Origin: Phlegmacium glaucopus
Taxonomy: Eukaryota; Basidiomycota; Agaricomycetes; Agaricales; Cortinariaceae
DNA: 64,000 nucleotides
Direction of reading: 5' to 3'
Assembly (NCBI GenBank): GCA_015039465.1
Contig: MU130224.1
Location: 555,492-619,491 of the forward strand
This document shows positions 36,331 to 48,535 of this stretch, piece after piece (the stretch's first letter is position 1; the number at the start of each line of letters is the position of its first letter). The notes beneath the pieces were generated by a model. It had not been told where the DNA came from. It searched no databases and saw nothing but the letters and a program-made list of their open reading frames with translations. The position numbers were made by a program, and so were the translations under genes.

Positions 36331-37768
36331 GCAAGCACACAGTTTCAACGTCTGTGTCGCTGATGATTCCTTCTGTATTAGTAGCCAAGATGGGAAAACA
36401 ATCTATGATCCTACAGACCCCTATCACGTGCAAAACTGAGAAAGAGAACAAAATTGTTGACGCCCAAATTCTTATGGACACTGGAGCAGGCAGACTCTTT
36501 ATGAACGCCGGCTTTGCCAAACAACACCAAGTACTCCTGTACCCCCTCAATAAACCGATACTCCCCCAAAACGCAGACAGATCCCCTAACTCCAATGGGA
36601 AAATCACACATTACACCTGGATCAGATATCAACAAGGCAACAGTTGGATGATGGAACGACTTCATATTGTCACAATTGCAAGCGCCGATGTCATATTTGG
36701 ACTCCCCTGGTTCCAAGCCCATAACCCCCAAATAGATTGGGAAACTGGACGAATGCATCTTCCAATGGGAAAACACCAATTAGCCCTGACTTACAATCGA
36801 AGGAATCGACAATGATTACGGGAAACACAAAACGCCCACACCACCACCTTAAATAGGATGGAAATTGATGAAACACGATACAACCAAGTAGAAAAAGAAA
36901 TGAAAGAAACAATAGAGAAATGGAGAGAAAAGAGAAAGAAGAAGACCAAATCGCAAAGAAGTAATTCCCTTGATTGGAGAACAAGAGAACAAGTCACCTC
37001 GATTCCCGAAACTCCAACTCTTCCGAAAGCCACAATAGAAGAAGTCGAGGATGAGGAATCACCCCTCAATTCAACGCTCCTAAAATTGAACAACGAAAAC
37101 GAAACCATCGAACTTAACCTCGACGACAGAGAAACTGAGCTGGTCGCCGCTTTTATCAACCACATCACGAACAATGAACTCTGGGTCAACAAAACCAATG
37201 TCTCTACCACCTTAGCAAGTGAACAAAATGCGAAGAAAGACGAGAAAACCCTGGAAGAAATGATACCATCGGAACTTATGGATTATTGGCACATCTTTGA
37301 CAAGGAAACAGCAGAATGATTCCCTGGAGCAAGACCCTACGATCATGCCATCAATCTTAAAGACAACTTCATACCTCGCGACTGCAAGGTCTACCCACTC
37401 ACACTACCGGAACAAGCTGAACTGGACAAATTCCTCAAAGAAAACCTCGAAAAAGGCTACATACGACCATCCAAGTCCCCCATGGCATCGCCCTTCTTCT
37501 TCGTTGACAAAAAAGATGGAAAAGTACGCCCTACACAAGATTATTGAACGCTAAACGAAGGGACAGTCAAGAATACCTATCCACTCCCCCTCATCTCCGA
37601 ACTCATTGACAAACTCAAAGGCGCCAAATACTTCACCAAATTGGACATCCGATGGGGTTACAACAACATACGCATTCGGGATGGAGACCAATGGAAAGCA
37701 GCTGTCAAAACCAACAAAGGACTATTCGAACCCACAGTCATGTTCTTCGGACTTTGTAACTCTCCCGA
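36331..37768 (+). pseudogene. pol: Ty3/Gypsy pol: protease and N-terminal reverse transcriptase
   Basis: In a single frame, the aspartic protease motif ILMDTGAG (about 36465) is followed by a charged linker and the reverse transcriptase up to MFFGLCNSP (about 37740-37768). Recognisable parts are [33 protein letters not shown] and [19 protein letters not shown]. Three TGA stops (36813, 37317, 37545) break the frame. The last lies where the family has an Arg codon (DY-R-TLN), so CGA to TGA is likely. The gene is cut by the L repeat inserted at 37769; the RT continues at 39114 and 40064. Confidence 0.88.
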
Positions 37769-39113
37769 TGTCGCGCACCAATACTGATTGGTAGCGTGAG
37801 AAGAAAGCTTAAAAGTCGCCATCATGAAAATAAGCGGACTTTGAATTTGCTTACCTATTTTGGAAGCGGCCCTGAATCGCGTTCCTGGTCAACAAAACCA
37901 TTCGTTCAACGATAACATCCTCATCGCTCATCATATCCACAATGTCTCACACTATGTTGTCTATCATTTACACTATCAACATGCTCCTAAACATCTACCA
38001 TCCACTTGTCCCTTGGCTAGCAATACAACAAAGCGATCAATCTACTATTCGCATCGGTCATCGGCTCGCGTTTGATCGCATCTATGGCCCATCATTTCAA
38101 GAACGGCCCGTTTATGGACGCATCAGCTACATCTCCCATTATGTCAAAGGCTTTGTCATCGTTGTTGTGGCTATGGACCCACAAGTCTTCGCCTCAGCTA
38201 TCTATCTTGACATACCTCGCTCCTGGATCTCACTCAGTCCCCTATCCTCAATCATCTACCTCTTATCTTATCATTCACTGCCAAAACCATCATTCACTGC
38301 GGTACCTGAAGCCTTCCCACCCTCTTTATGACAATTTAGGAAGTCCAGGAGGATCATCACTAAGCAGGAATTGCAGATGAATCAGCAGCAGAGGATTATT
38401 CTCGCAGTGTGTCAAGTGTTATCAAGGCTGTGCGACATGGGACCATGGGCAAGTAGTGTTTTCTTGGGAACAAGGCTGCGCCTTTCAAGTGTTGACTCAG
38501 GACCTTTCATATTTTTGACATGACCACACGCCTATGGAGTCGATATATTTTTGCTATTGGACTATGTACACTGCCTTCTTTTCTTTTCTCTCGCACTTTG
38601 ACACTTTACAGATTTTTTTATTGTTCCTTTTTCTTTTCCATTGTTCTTTTCTTCTCGCAGCTGTGCTCTCTTTATCATTCTTCCTTTGACAGCGCGTACT
38701 TCTTTCTTTTTTATTTGTTTTACATAGCCTCACCCTTAGGTATAAATACTGCTCTTTTGTACCAGGATAGGTAGTTCAGTTCAATTCATTCTTACTCCCC
38801 ACAGTCATCATCTCAGTGGAATTCCAGTGAATTCCTCCCTTAAGTTCGCTTTTCTTGCCCCTTACTGTCAATCTATCCCCTATCCCTCAACTGCTATAGT
38901 CTTACTGAAGACTCTCTCTTGCTCATCCTCATCCTCGTCTTATACCTCATTCATCTTCCAAGACCTTCATCCTCCTCCTTCTCTTCTCTATTCTTTCCCC
39001 TTACCTCTGTGTGTTAAAAGTCAAGGTTATACCTTCCCTAAACGAACAACAGGGAGTCTCTTGACCTAAGGTCTGGTCCACTGCTCTCTGGTTGGTGTTT
39101 ATATACAACAACA
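37769..39113 (+). mobile_element. L repeat (LTR-like, 1.35 kb) inserted in the Gypsy RT
   Basis: It starts TGTCGCGCACCAATACTG and ends in ttggtgtttatatacaac plus acaacaacga...tttatac. A TATAAATA box at 38741-38748 with a downstream pyrimidine-rich leader resembles an LTR promoter. Related copies are 33988-34406 (5' part), 41312-41590 (3' part) and 60174-62970 (minus, with nested inserts). No coding frame. I interpret it as a solo LTR of an element not present here; I could not identify a clean target duplication. Confidence 0.72.
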
Positions 39114-39190
39114 ACAACGATTTATACTGCCACGTTTCAAGCAATGATGGACAATATATTCATAATCAAAACTACCGAAGGATGGGTCGT
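39114..39190 (+). pseudogene. Gypsy RT fragment 2
   Basis: The reading ATFQAMMDNIF continues exactly from the NSP codons left of the L insertion (37768), and ends with EGW at the edge of the S element. This shows that the RT was one continuous gene before the two insertions. Confidence 0.85.
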
Positions 39191-40063
39191 TGATAGGATC
39201 CATATAGTTCGTAAACTGGTTATTTTTGCGATTTAACAACTTCGCAGTATACGTGGATGCCTCGCGGGTACCAACTTCACTCGCACTCTCATTCGCGGTT
39301 GTCGCACATCCTTCGCACATCACACAACATGATATAGGCCTCGCATAACCTTCACACATCACTCCTACGACCTTTGTAACTATCCAACGCACCCTCGTTC
39401 CTCTTCGCACTTCATACTTCGACGTATCTTCAGCTTTCTCTATCAATACCGGACTTAACCATTTCTTTCCTTCGCAACCACATCTTCACACAGCTTCTCT
39501 TTAATCTCGCGGTCTTTCACGGCTAGCATACGCATCCCTTTCACTGGTTTGATCATGGTCCGTGTTGTTCTCAACTTAATTTCTTTTAACTTCCCATATA
39601 TATTATTATTTTATCATCTCCTTCGAAACAGGAGGCCATTCAACTGACCTCCTTACTCATCACTTCTATTTTTATTCTATCCCCTATTCCTTTGTTACCA
39701 AACTACTGGGCCCATGTGACTTCGCATTAGCTCAATTTTTACATTACTGTTTCGCATATCCGCACCTGGCTTAGCTTGTTACTCTTGTATTAAGTACCTG
39801 TAGCAAGTAGGAGGGAAGGTGAACAAGAGACGGCCAGAGTTTTGATCCCATAAACTTTGCAGCAACGTTCTAAGTCAATAGTCTCATCCTTTAAGTTACT
39901 TCGCGTACTGCGTTATCGTTTGCGGACTTCGCTATCTTCGCGGTCTACTCGTCTAGCGTATTTCGATACCGCGAACTTCCCTTTAACTTCTATCGAGGAA
40001 ATCTACATTAACCCCTCCGAACTACGTTACTACTTGCGGTCTGATCCCACCGCAGGTACATCA
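39191..40063. mobile_element. S element: CpG-rich solo LTR
   Basis: An 873-bp insertion starting TGATAGGATCC and ending GGTACATCA, flanked by a 4-bp duplication TCGT (39187-39190, 40064-40067). Removing it and one TCGT rejoins the RT frame across the catalytic M-D-D motif. It is notably rich in CpG (ttcgc, ctcgcg words) while most surrounding repeats are CpG-poor. No coding frame; TG...CA ends suit a solo LTR of a young element. Confidence 0.82.
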
Positions 40064-40160
40064 TCGTCATCATGGACGACATCTTTATATTCACCAAAAC
40101 GAGGATCACAGCAAAGACCTTGAATTTTCATATAGAATGTTTAACCGCTGCATCCAGGAA
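40064..40160 (+). pseudogene. Gypsy RT fragment 3 (catalytic motif)
   Basis: It contains IMDDIFIF, the YxDD-box region with Ile in place of the usual Tyr, followed after an apparent single-A loss by EDHSKDLEF in the next frame. It decays into repeat sequence near 40160. No RNase H or integrase follows. Confidence 0.8.
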
Positions 40161-41600
40161 AGTATTTTGCAATTTTCTCAATAAGGAGAGCTGCTATTAA
40201 TAGAATTTAAACATATTCAGGGTCCTAAAACAATTCTCTACCATCTTTAAAAAAATTCCTTTTTTGGAATCTTATGTAATCTACTCTGACCCAGCATATG
40301 CTTGAAATCATCCTTATCTGTGATCATGTGACCAATGTGTGGGAAGAGGACAAACATGAGTACAAACATGGGTACAAACAAGTAGTCTAAGCAATTTACT
40401 TGGACTAAGTCTGAGTAAGTCTGATCAGAATCTGATCGGAATCCAATAACACACAGTCCAATCAGATTCCGAGTAGTCTGAGCAATTTACTCGGACTGAA
40501 CTTGGACTGGGCTTGGACTCAAAATTTGAAAATGGCTGGTGCTCCAGCCAAATTTGAGTCCGATCGGACTGCTCAGAATCCGATCAGAATCCGATCGGAA
40601 TTAGTGGCTTAGTGTAAAGACCTCAGACTTTGGGTGAAGAGCTTGGTAATCATCACCATTCAGATCTCAAGGTTGAAGTGCATCAATTGCCTTGTGTTCT
40701 ACCTTGCAAATAACAGAAACTGGATGTGCCATACAAAGTCCTGAGACAACAGAGACAAAGACAGAAGATTGATGATTTTCAGATTGAAAAGCTGTTGGTT
40801 TCTTGAAAAACCCAATTTGTTGCAGGTGAAAATGGTTTGCAGATACAATGGACTCAGGCAATTGAATGTTACCTTCAGTTGGAGATGGGGAGTGGGTGAT
40901 TGACATGAGAGGCTGGAGAATGTGCAGCTGGGAGTCAGGGGTTCTCACTGAGGTGGGGTGGTTTCCAGGTATGCAGTTGGGAAAAGGTGTGGCTGGTGGG
41001 GGACAGAAAAGTACTGGAAAATTCATAAATTCTAAATACATTCTAAGGGACTCCCAGGGCCTCATGATGTGATTTAATCCAGATGGTCAATGCACCAGGA
41101 TGCACTAAAGGTGTCAAAATCATTTTTCCTGATGCAGTCCGAGTTCAGTCCGAGCTGAGTCCGAGTTGAGTCCGAGTCCAAGTAATTTTTACTTGGACTC
41201 AGACTCAGCTCAGACTCAGCTCAGACTCAGCTCGGACTGAACTCAGACTGAACTCGGACTGAACTTGGACTGACTTGGACTGAACTCGGACTTTTGATGT
41301 TTTTACTCCTTTTTCAGTCCCTTACTGTCACTGTCCTCTACTGTCAACCACTATAGTCTTACTGAAGACTCTTTCTTACCCATCCTCATCCTCATCTTCT
41401 ACCTCATTCATCTTCCAAGACCTTCATCCTCATCCTCCTCACCTCTACTCTTGCTCCCTATCTCTGTGTGTTACAAGTCAAGGTTACACCTTCCCTAAAC
41501 GAACAACAGGGAGGCTTTTGACTTAAAGACTAGTCCATTGCTCTCTGGTTGGTGTTTATATACAACAACAACAACAATTTATACCGTGGGCTTTGATTTA
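40160..41600. repeat. Mosaic of dispersed repeats
   Basis: In order: the R repeat (ctcaataaggagagctgcta, 40160-40260; also at 58950, 59090 and 60895-61000 minus); an oligomer block of GATCAGA / GGACTTG / TCCGA words (40395-40620); a stretch shared with 61030-61110 (gggactcccagggcctc); the terminus catttttcctgatg at about 41125; a dense GAGTCCGA / GACTCAGCTC array (41140-41295); and a 3' fragment of L (about 41312-41590). No genes. Confidence 0.7.
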
Positions 41601-44470
41601 TGGGCATCATCACTTCAAGTTGTTTCCATGTCCATTTTACCCTGTCTCAACCTTACAGAATACCCCTGTGTTGGTCTCACATCTCTGAGATCAATGGTAA
41701 AGACAAAACAATAATTATTGGCATACCTTGAAACATGATCAAAAATGTTGAAAATAATGCCTTTAGCCCAATATGAGAAATCTGTGACCAAAAAGGTATT
41801 AAAAGTGCTCTAGAGCATGAAACTCACTTTCAAAACAGTGGCAAAGGCTGACCCAGTAGATACCCCATGCAAGCTAAGAGTGTGTTGATATGAAAAGAAA
41901 GTAGAGTTTGGATATTGCCATCCAATCCTGTCCAATCCCATTGACAGCCATAGTTCAACAGCATTGGATGGGTGTTATTCTTCCCATCCACTGTCCATAT
42001 GGATGGTTGCATAGAGCTCTGATGGCACAGGTACAGTGGCTGTACTATGGGGCCATATATCCCGTGAGGTACGGTCACAGTGTGCAGCCCTACAGTACAC
42101 TACTCATATCCTATCATGCTTACTAATCATTCCTAATTGGGAAGAGCTGTTCATCTATATGACCACCTGGGAAAGTGGGGGGTGGGATGATTGGTATGTA
42201 AGTGTTGTATAAGCATCCCGGATTTATGTGTAAATTAGTCATAATTTTAGTCAGCAATTGGTCAGCTGCTCCTTTGTGACAAAAGTTAGCCCAGTGTCAC
42301 AATCGTCACAATCGTGACATAATGTGACATCACAGTAACTTCCCGTTCTCTGCCAGTAACCTGCTCATTTTATGTGTTTAAATTTCGCTTTTTGAGATCC
42401 TATCTGCCTATCTGCTTACTATATAATGAGCTGTGATATATATTGCCTTTTTCTGTGTTTTAATTTCGCATTTTTGAACAGCTATAACCTGTCTTTTGGG
42501 ATGCTGTAATTCTGTTTTTCAATCAATAATAACCCCCCTTTTCAGGGTGTATATTTCTCAATTAAAAATTTTTGGTATTTGTGTGGGGTGTTCCTGGGTA
42601 AACCTGCTGTAGCCATTTATTTATTTACAGTTAATTTAAAGATAAAGAAATAGAAACATAGGATGAGAAGATATAGGAATATGAGGTTAAAATAAAAATA
42701 ATATACACACAGATAGGTGAGTGGGAACATAAGAAAAATGTCATATAAATTGAGAATAAAAAATAAGATTGGAACATGAATGGAAATTTTGTCTGTTTCT
42801 GCATTTTAATTTTTTTGAGTGAATAGGAGGATAATTACAATAACAATGTGAGTGGGAAGATAAATGAAGACAGAAGGGTAGATGGAGATAGATTATAGTT
42901 AGATGGGTATAGATTAGTGGGGCAATAGGTGGTAAGATGAGGGTTCTGTGTTTTGTATTGGAATACTGTACTGTAAGGAATGGAGAACTCCTGAACACAG
43001 ACTGAGATCACAAATCACATCACAATCATGGGACTCAGTCACAAAGGACTTCCCATTTTAGCAACCACTTTGCGAGTGGCCTCCCTTAGTTGTGGCACAT
43101 ACTTACATCTCGCATTGTCTTGAATTAGTATAAAACATAACAATATAAAATCAATCTATTCCCCCAATATCCTACGGCCCAAAATACTATATTCCAAACC
43201 CAAAGAATCTACCTATCTTACAGTACCATGAGAAGAAAAATTGAGAAAAATTAAATTAAATTAAATTAAGTTGGGTGTGCTGGATTAAAGATTTGAAATT
43301 ATTTAGGATGTGTGGAGCTACTATTAATCCAGCTACAATTTTGAAATTGAGAAAAATATAAATGAGGTGAAAGTTCAATGAGTATGACCAGAGTGAGTAA
43401 AAAGTAGGAACTAATTATTTCTGAAAAGGTAAGGTGGAAGTAGAAATAAAATAGGAAGAGAAAACAAAGATTAAGGGATCTTATGGAAGATGTTCTGTGT
43501 GTGTTCATGATTTGTAATAGACCATTCAGATGAGGAAAATGTAGAACAAGAAAAATATCAGTACTTTAACTGAAAATAAGTGAAAAATAGATGAAATAAA
43601 AGATTTGGGAATAGTGTGATTAATATTTATGTGGTGAGTGTAGGATGTTGAGAAGGATTTATAAAAATAGATTCAGGGAGTATAAAATAAATTATACTTT
43701 GAATTGTGTGACTACAGGGAACTCTGGATTTTGTGTTGGGCTGACTGTAATAGATTTGTAGACATGTGGATTTTTTGATGTTGATGGGGATACTCTCAGA
43801 TGGTCAGATGGGTCTACTAAGTATTGGGATATCAGACTGAGTCTACTATTGGGATTTGAAGCTGGGTCTACCATTAGAATTTGAAACTGGGTCTATCATT
43901 AGGATTTTCAACTGAGTCCACTGTTGTGATGCAGCCAGGGGTCCAGGGGGCAGAGCCCCCAGCAAGCCCTGAATCCATGCTGGAGGCCAGCGAAGCAGAG
44001 CAGAGCCATGCCAAAGGCATGGGTTCATGGCTTGTTTCCAATAATGGGTAAAATATATAATTTATAACAGTTCTTCAGTTCAGTTTCTGAGATGTGACAT
44101 ATGTGTGAAACACTGCTGGCATCCCTTAGAAAAACTTATTTTTAGATATGTTTTGTCATCTCCAAATAATTTTTCTCATGAAAACATATCTAAAAATAAG
44201 TTTTTCTAAGGGAAACACCACCCAGTGCCAGCAGTGGAACATGCCAAGCCTTCAACAGTAACATGAGGTGAAAAGAAAAGAATAATATGCACACAGATAT
44301 CTGAAAATTCTTGTCTGGATAGTTGATCTGACCATTTCCTCCTAATGACCCCATTTTGTCTGGATTCTGCTCGGGCTGATTTGCCCAAATCCAATTTTTT
44401 TGTCCGGAAACGGATCAGAGGTCTAATGTGTGTCAGTGTGTGTGACCTGACTGTGACTGCGTGATGTGAT
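41601..44470. other. AT-rich, CpG-poor stretch without genes
   Basis: No coding region can be supported. Internal structure includes an ATTAA-type microsatellite (taaattaaattaaattaa at about 43250), a degenerate tandem repeat of about 30 bp (gggtctaccattagaattt) from about 43800 to 43925, and a foldback at 44109-44236 (annotated separately). Confidence 0.6.
44109..44236. mobile_element. Small foldback (MITE-like), about 130 bp
   Basis: The outer arms CACTGCTGGC and GCCAGCAGTG enclose inner 32-bp arms (cccttagaaaaacttatttt with its inverse), separated by a loop of about 25 bp. It can form one long hairpin. No coding capacity. Confidence 0.75.
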
Positions 44471-44479
44471 GACCATTCG

Positions 44480-44800
44480 TCACGGTTTCAGGAACAGCAC
44501 AGTTGCTTTAATCCTTGCTTTGAAGGATACTTGGAGCCAGCAGTGTCCGCATCTCCATCTACCGAGGCACGTGCGGAGTATTCCAAGAAAAATGAGTTCC
44601 AGGAGAAATATGGGAAGATGTAGGAATCTTGTAGATCTTGTATTCGTACTCTTTTCCTCTTGAACTTTGTTTATTTACCTATCACGTTTTCTCTCGATAG
44701 AAAGTATTGAGGGACAAAGGACTTTATTAAGTCGCTTCAACAGGCAAGGGAGGACAATCCGCTCATCGATCCCTCACCTTCGCAATCGAAGTAATGCGAA
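44480..44800 (+). pseudogene. MDM35/TRIAP1-like relic, plus-strand copy
   Basis: The translated blocks FEGYLEPAVSASPSTEARAE, YSKKNEFQEKYGKM and, past an intron-like stretch, SLQQAREDNPLIDPS match the small twin-CX9C protein Mdm35/TRIAP1, partner of Ups1 in mitochondrial phospholipid transfer. The first Cys block is degraded, a TAG replaces the Trp codon after GKM, and the last exon needs a frame change. A second, inverted relic lies at 56640-57024. Confidence 0.7.
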
Positions 44801-44966
44801 TCCATGAAAACCTGACAATGATTTACGACTGAGTCCTTTGAAAAGTAATTGACCAATCACCGATGCGCAAAATGATAGCGCAGTACCGCAGCAACTCTCG
44901 GGTCACACCCCCAACATGTAGGCGCAATTGAACATCCTCCACGTCTTGACTTATAACCTCTCTGAT

Positions 44967-45753
44967 ATGAGGATTTATTCGATATCTATTGTATATGCTC
45001 CTCCATCTGGCGCCTCTATCGTTCTCTCAAACGCAAATGATTTATCCTCCCTCAGTTTCTTTCAGAGGGGATCTGCTGCGGAATTCATGGCTTTCCTATC
45101 TAAGACTATCGCAGAAAGGACACCGCAAGGACAACGACAGACAGTGCAGAATCAAAGCTATGTTGCTCACATATACAATCGCGGAGGTGAAGAATCGCTT
45201 GCTGGTAAGATTAATTGTAGTTCTGCCTTTTCAATTATTGCCTTACATATTGTCCCCCAGCCGTTATAATTACGGACGAGGAATACCCTGCCCGGGTGGC
45301 GTTCTCTCTGCTCACGAAGATTCTTGACGAATTCATGACCAAAGTCCCCCAACCATCATCCTTCAACAGTAATCCCTCATCAATCTCTTTCCCGGAAATA
45401 AACACGTATATCCAGAAATACCAAGATCCTCGACAAGCAGATACCATTATGAGAGTTCAACAAGAATTGGATGAAACGAAGATTGTCCTGGTGCGTCCAC
45501 TGCCAGTCGATCTAGATTGTATCACTGCTAAGGGGTCCTTCGATCTGTGTAGCACAAAACCATCGAATCAGTCCTACAACGTGGAGAGAAGCTTGAAGAC
45601 CTGGTAGAGCGCTCACATGCTCTTTCTACGCAGACGAAAATGTTCTACACGACAGCGAAAAAGGCATGTGCTTAGTCGACATTCGACATTCTAAACTACT
45701 GATGGTGATTATTTGTCTCCCGACAGCAGAATGCCTGTTGCATAATCATGTAG
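44967..45753 (+). CDS. YKT6: Synaptobrevin homologue YKT6 (R-SNARE), 4 exons
   Basis: YKT6 is a lipid-anchored R-SNARE used in ER-Golgi, endosomal, vacuolar and autophagosome fusion. Exons 44967-45204, 45261-45490, 45553-45663 and 45727-45753 give 606 nt and 201 aa. The longin domain starts [30 protein letters not shown] and [15 protein letters not shown] follow, then the SNARE helix with [12 protein letters not shown] and [17 protein letters not shown] carrying the zero-layer Arg. The protein ends QNACCIIM: the two Cys are the palmitoylation and prenylation sites and CIIM is a CAAX box. The last intron (45664-45726) begins GCATGT, a GC-AG intron; no GT donor keeps the CAAX frame. An in-frame ATG at 44928 exists, but 44967 matches the family N-terminus. 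Length matches yeast Ykt6 (200 aa). Confidence 0.96.
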
Positions 45754-46180
45754 CATGTAGCACTAGTAGCCGGGCTAACTAAACTGGTAAGCACACTACG
45801 AATTTCGAGTTGTAACGTATTACCTGTTAGGCCAAATTTAGTTTCGTGAGCTTACTTCGTCTGGTCAATAAATTGATAGCGCTAGGTTGGCGCTAGGTAA
45901 TTTGCGAACAAAGTGTGAGATCTCTCAGGCCTATACCTAAAATGGACTTGGATGGACACGGGACATCTTCTGAGCGCTGTGCTTATACATACTTAAACTT
46001 TATTGCACACTTACCTGAGTTACCTCTATATATAATGGCTGCCAAACGTGTATGCTGGCATGTGACTACTATCCCGGACCCCACGACCTCAATATTCAGC
46101 GTCCGCGGCTCATCAAAACCCCAGGTTCTCCCTCACCACGACTTGAAGACCCTCTCAATTATACCACCGGAATTTATTAC
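45754..46180. other. YKT6 - F-box-like intergenic region
   Basis: Contains the YKT6 3' region and presumably the promoter of the next gene. No further feature is recognised. Confidence 0.5.
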
Positions 46181-47342
46181 ATGTCTGTCCAAATATTTCC
46201 TCCCGAAATATTTGATCTCTTCCTCGATGAACTTGGATCAGCCATGGAAGATCCGCAATCCCGAGCGGCATTATTGGCCTGTAACCTAGTAACCAAACGG
46301 TTCTATCATCGAGCGAGTTCCCATATCTTTTCGTCCCTCTCGATTTCCACGGCCCGCTCTCCGAGTCAAAGACGTCTTGAATCTCTAATTGATATCCTAA
46401 ACGCCAATCCCGATATCGCTCGACGTATACGCTCGTTTACAGTGGAGGCCCAAATCTATCCTGAAAGTCTACCTGCTCTCTTAGGGCGGCTATCTCACCT
46501 ACAGAAATTCGGTTGGATTAATAGAAAATCTCCCTATTCGATCCAGTATCCGCTTACTCTCATATCTATCACTTCATCTATCCGAGATATCTGCAATCTT
46601 CCTTCTCTGACTTCACTCCTTCTCGAGAATCTTACATACTTCCCACTGTCCCTCTTCTCTGCATGCTGCCATCTAGAATCCCTCACTCTCATCAGGGTCA
46701 AATTTGCGACAATAAGACATGAGACACTATCACATTCACTCTTTTCGTCGTTAAAGAGGCTGAAGGTTTCCGGCACATCATCGTCACAGATAGACTTGAG
46801 GGCGGTCAGAGTAATTTTAACCCTTGCCGCCCCGACATTGACTACTCTCATTCTATGTGATACATGGCCTAATAATTGTAAGCTTTATAATTTCCCCGCT
46901 TTCTATACTTGACCCATGTCCCTAAATAGCTAGTTTGAACCTCAATTCAACTGTCTTCCCTGTCCTAGAGTACATCAAAATGTCATGCGCGATATATGAA
47001 GTCGATGACAATACTCACACTCCCCTTACCTTCATATCTCAATTCTTCGACTATTCCGCACCCATGGTCAATCATATCCGAATCGAATTCATGGAAAATC
47101 AACCCTTGATATTGTGTCTAGCCAGAGGATGGTTATCAATCGACCAAATTTTATCGAGTCCAAAATATCCAACTCTCAAGAACCTTGACCTTGTCTTTTC
47201 AGCGGGATATGAATATCAACCTCCTATATCGAACGACCAGAAGAAAGTTCGGATATTTCTCAAAAAGGTTCTCCCAGCTGTGTCGTCTTGCAGTCAGATT
47301 GAAACGAGGATTAGGGCTCCAGCCGTGTTATCTTATCAGTAG
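46181..47342 (+). CDS. F-box-like/LRR-type hypothetical protein
   Basis: Two exons, 46181-46877 and 46930-47342, joined by a 52-nt GT-AG intron, give 369 aa. The N-terminus (QIFPPEIFDLFLDELGSA, then ACNLVTKRFYHRASSHIFSS) is the degenerate F-box-like form very common in Agaricomycetes, where such proteins are thought to be SCF adaptors. The rest has Leu-rich stretches (LPSLTSLLLENLTYFPLSLF, HLESLTLIRVKF, APTLTTLILCDTW) consistent with irregular leucine-rich repeats. The substrate is unknown. The ATG chosen is the last one before the F-box-like helix. Confidence 0.8.
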
Positions 47343-48535
47343 TAATAATATTTCAGTCAGATTGAAATGAAGGTTCAGGCTGTTTATTTCAACCCGCTAC
47401 ACTCTTATATTTCGTCTTCCAGTTTTGGTAAGTTCATCTGAGATCCTCTTGGCCTAATAAATTTTCCTCGAATTAAGTTTCCGACCTTATTCAAGTTATT
47501 GGGATCTTAGGAACGTTCAAATATTTATACCAAAGGAAAATTCGAAGCAATCATTTCTCGACATTTCGTCGCAATAACAGGTTAGATTTTGGATTGAATT
47601 TATACAAATAGAAGCGCAGACCAAAACAAGCACAATCAATTGAGGCAATTTTCCCTTTCCCACGCCACGATACCGCATAATTGCCTCACCCAAATGTTCA
47701 TCTTCTCCTCAAACCCCCACAACTCCATTGTCCGATGACTCTGAACATCCTCCACTCCTCCTTTTTTTCTCCACTGTACTTACCATTACAGCCCATTTTC
47801 CGATTTCCACGCCTTCATGTCCGTACTCTCTTCCGGATTGATCCAACCGCCACTTCCCCTGCGATTTTGCCTGATCGTGGGCCAAGGCCACCTGGCCGTG
47901 CATCTCAGATCTTCAAGAGCTCCTCGTACATCTCACAGGATTGACTCCTAGACCCTCGGGCTTCTTGATTTATCGGATTGCCTCTATGTCGCCATTATGT
48001 TGATGGCTCCCTAATCAGTCCTGGGAAAGTGACATTGCCCAGAGCTGGTCGTGACTTATGTTGATGGTCTATGAATGGAATTTGTGATACACCGGATTCA
48101 TAAGCTGAGGTGGCGGCGTTGATGGTAACATGGTGCGAGGACTCCAACGTCATAGTAATGCGGGCTCACATCTTACTCAGCCCAACGGCTCCCAACGGTC
48201 AATCTATTTCGGTTTTTATGCCCCACGCATGGACCAACGTGCGTGAGGTCTTACTCGGGGTTGACTCGGGGAACGACTAGCGACTAGTGACTAAATGACT
48301 GCCTGTATCGCCTTTACCGAGTAAGTATCCATCCATCGTCTTTGGACCGACCTTGACCTGCCGGTTGATGTTCCGAAATGGTTGTTCCGCCAGTCATCGA
48401 TTCGGTTGAGTCAATGGATTTGCCACTACTCGGCGGGCCGGCAGGCTTTCGATGATTGTGCTTGTTTATAACTGTTTGCTGGATCCCCTTTTTTCCCTTG
48501 CACACGTACATTCAATCCTTTCCCAATCTTTGAAC
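47343..48535. other. Intergenic region upstream of CTR
   Basis: About 1.2 kb without a supportable gene. The last few hundred bases should hold the CTR promoter; I saw no motif I would name with confidence. Confidence 0.5.

Noticed and set aside
35698..37210. Long minus-strand frames opposite the Gypsy element
   Set aside because: They are antisense shadows of gag and pol; the plus strand carries the zinc knuckle, protease and RT motifs.
34407..37768. Complete LTR retrotransposon
   Set aside because: There is no matching 3' LTR, RNase H or integrase; the RT is continued only in fragments up to 40160.
33988..37769. Reading the two L copies at 33988 and 37769 as the LTR pair of the Gypsy element
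   Set aside because: The first L stops at 34406 where a different TGTTATGAACG sequence begins, and the second L interrupts the RT gene in mid-frame, with the frame resuming after it.
47681..47944. 87-codon Pro/Leu-rich frame upstream of CTR
   Set aside because: Composition is typical of a pyrimidine-rich region; no motif, homologue or exon context.
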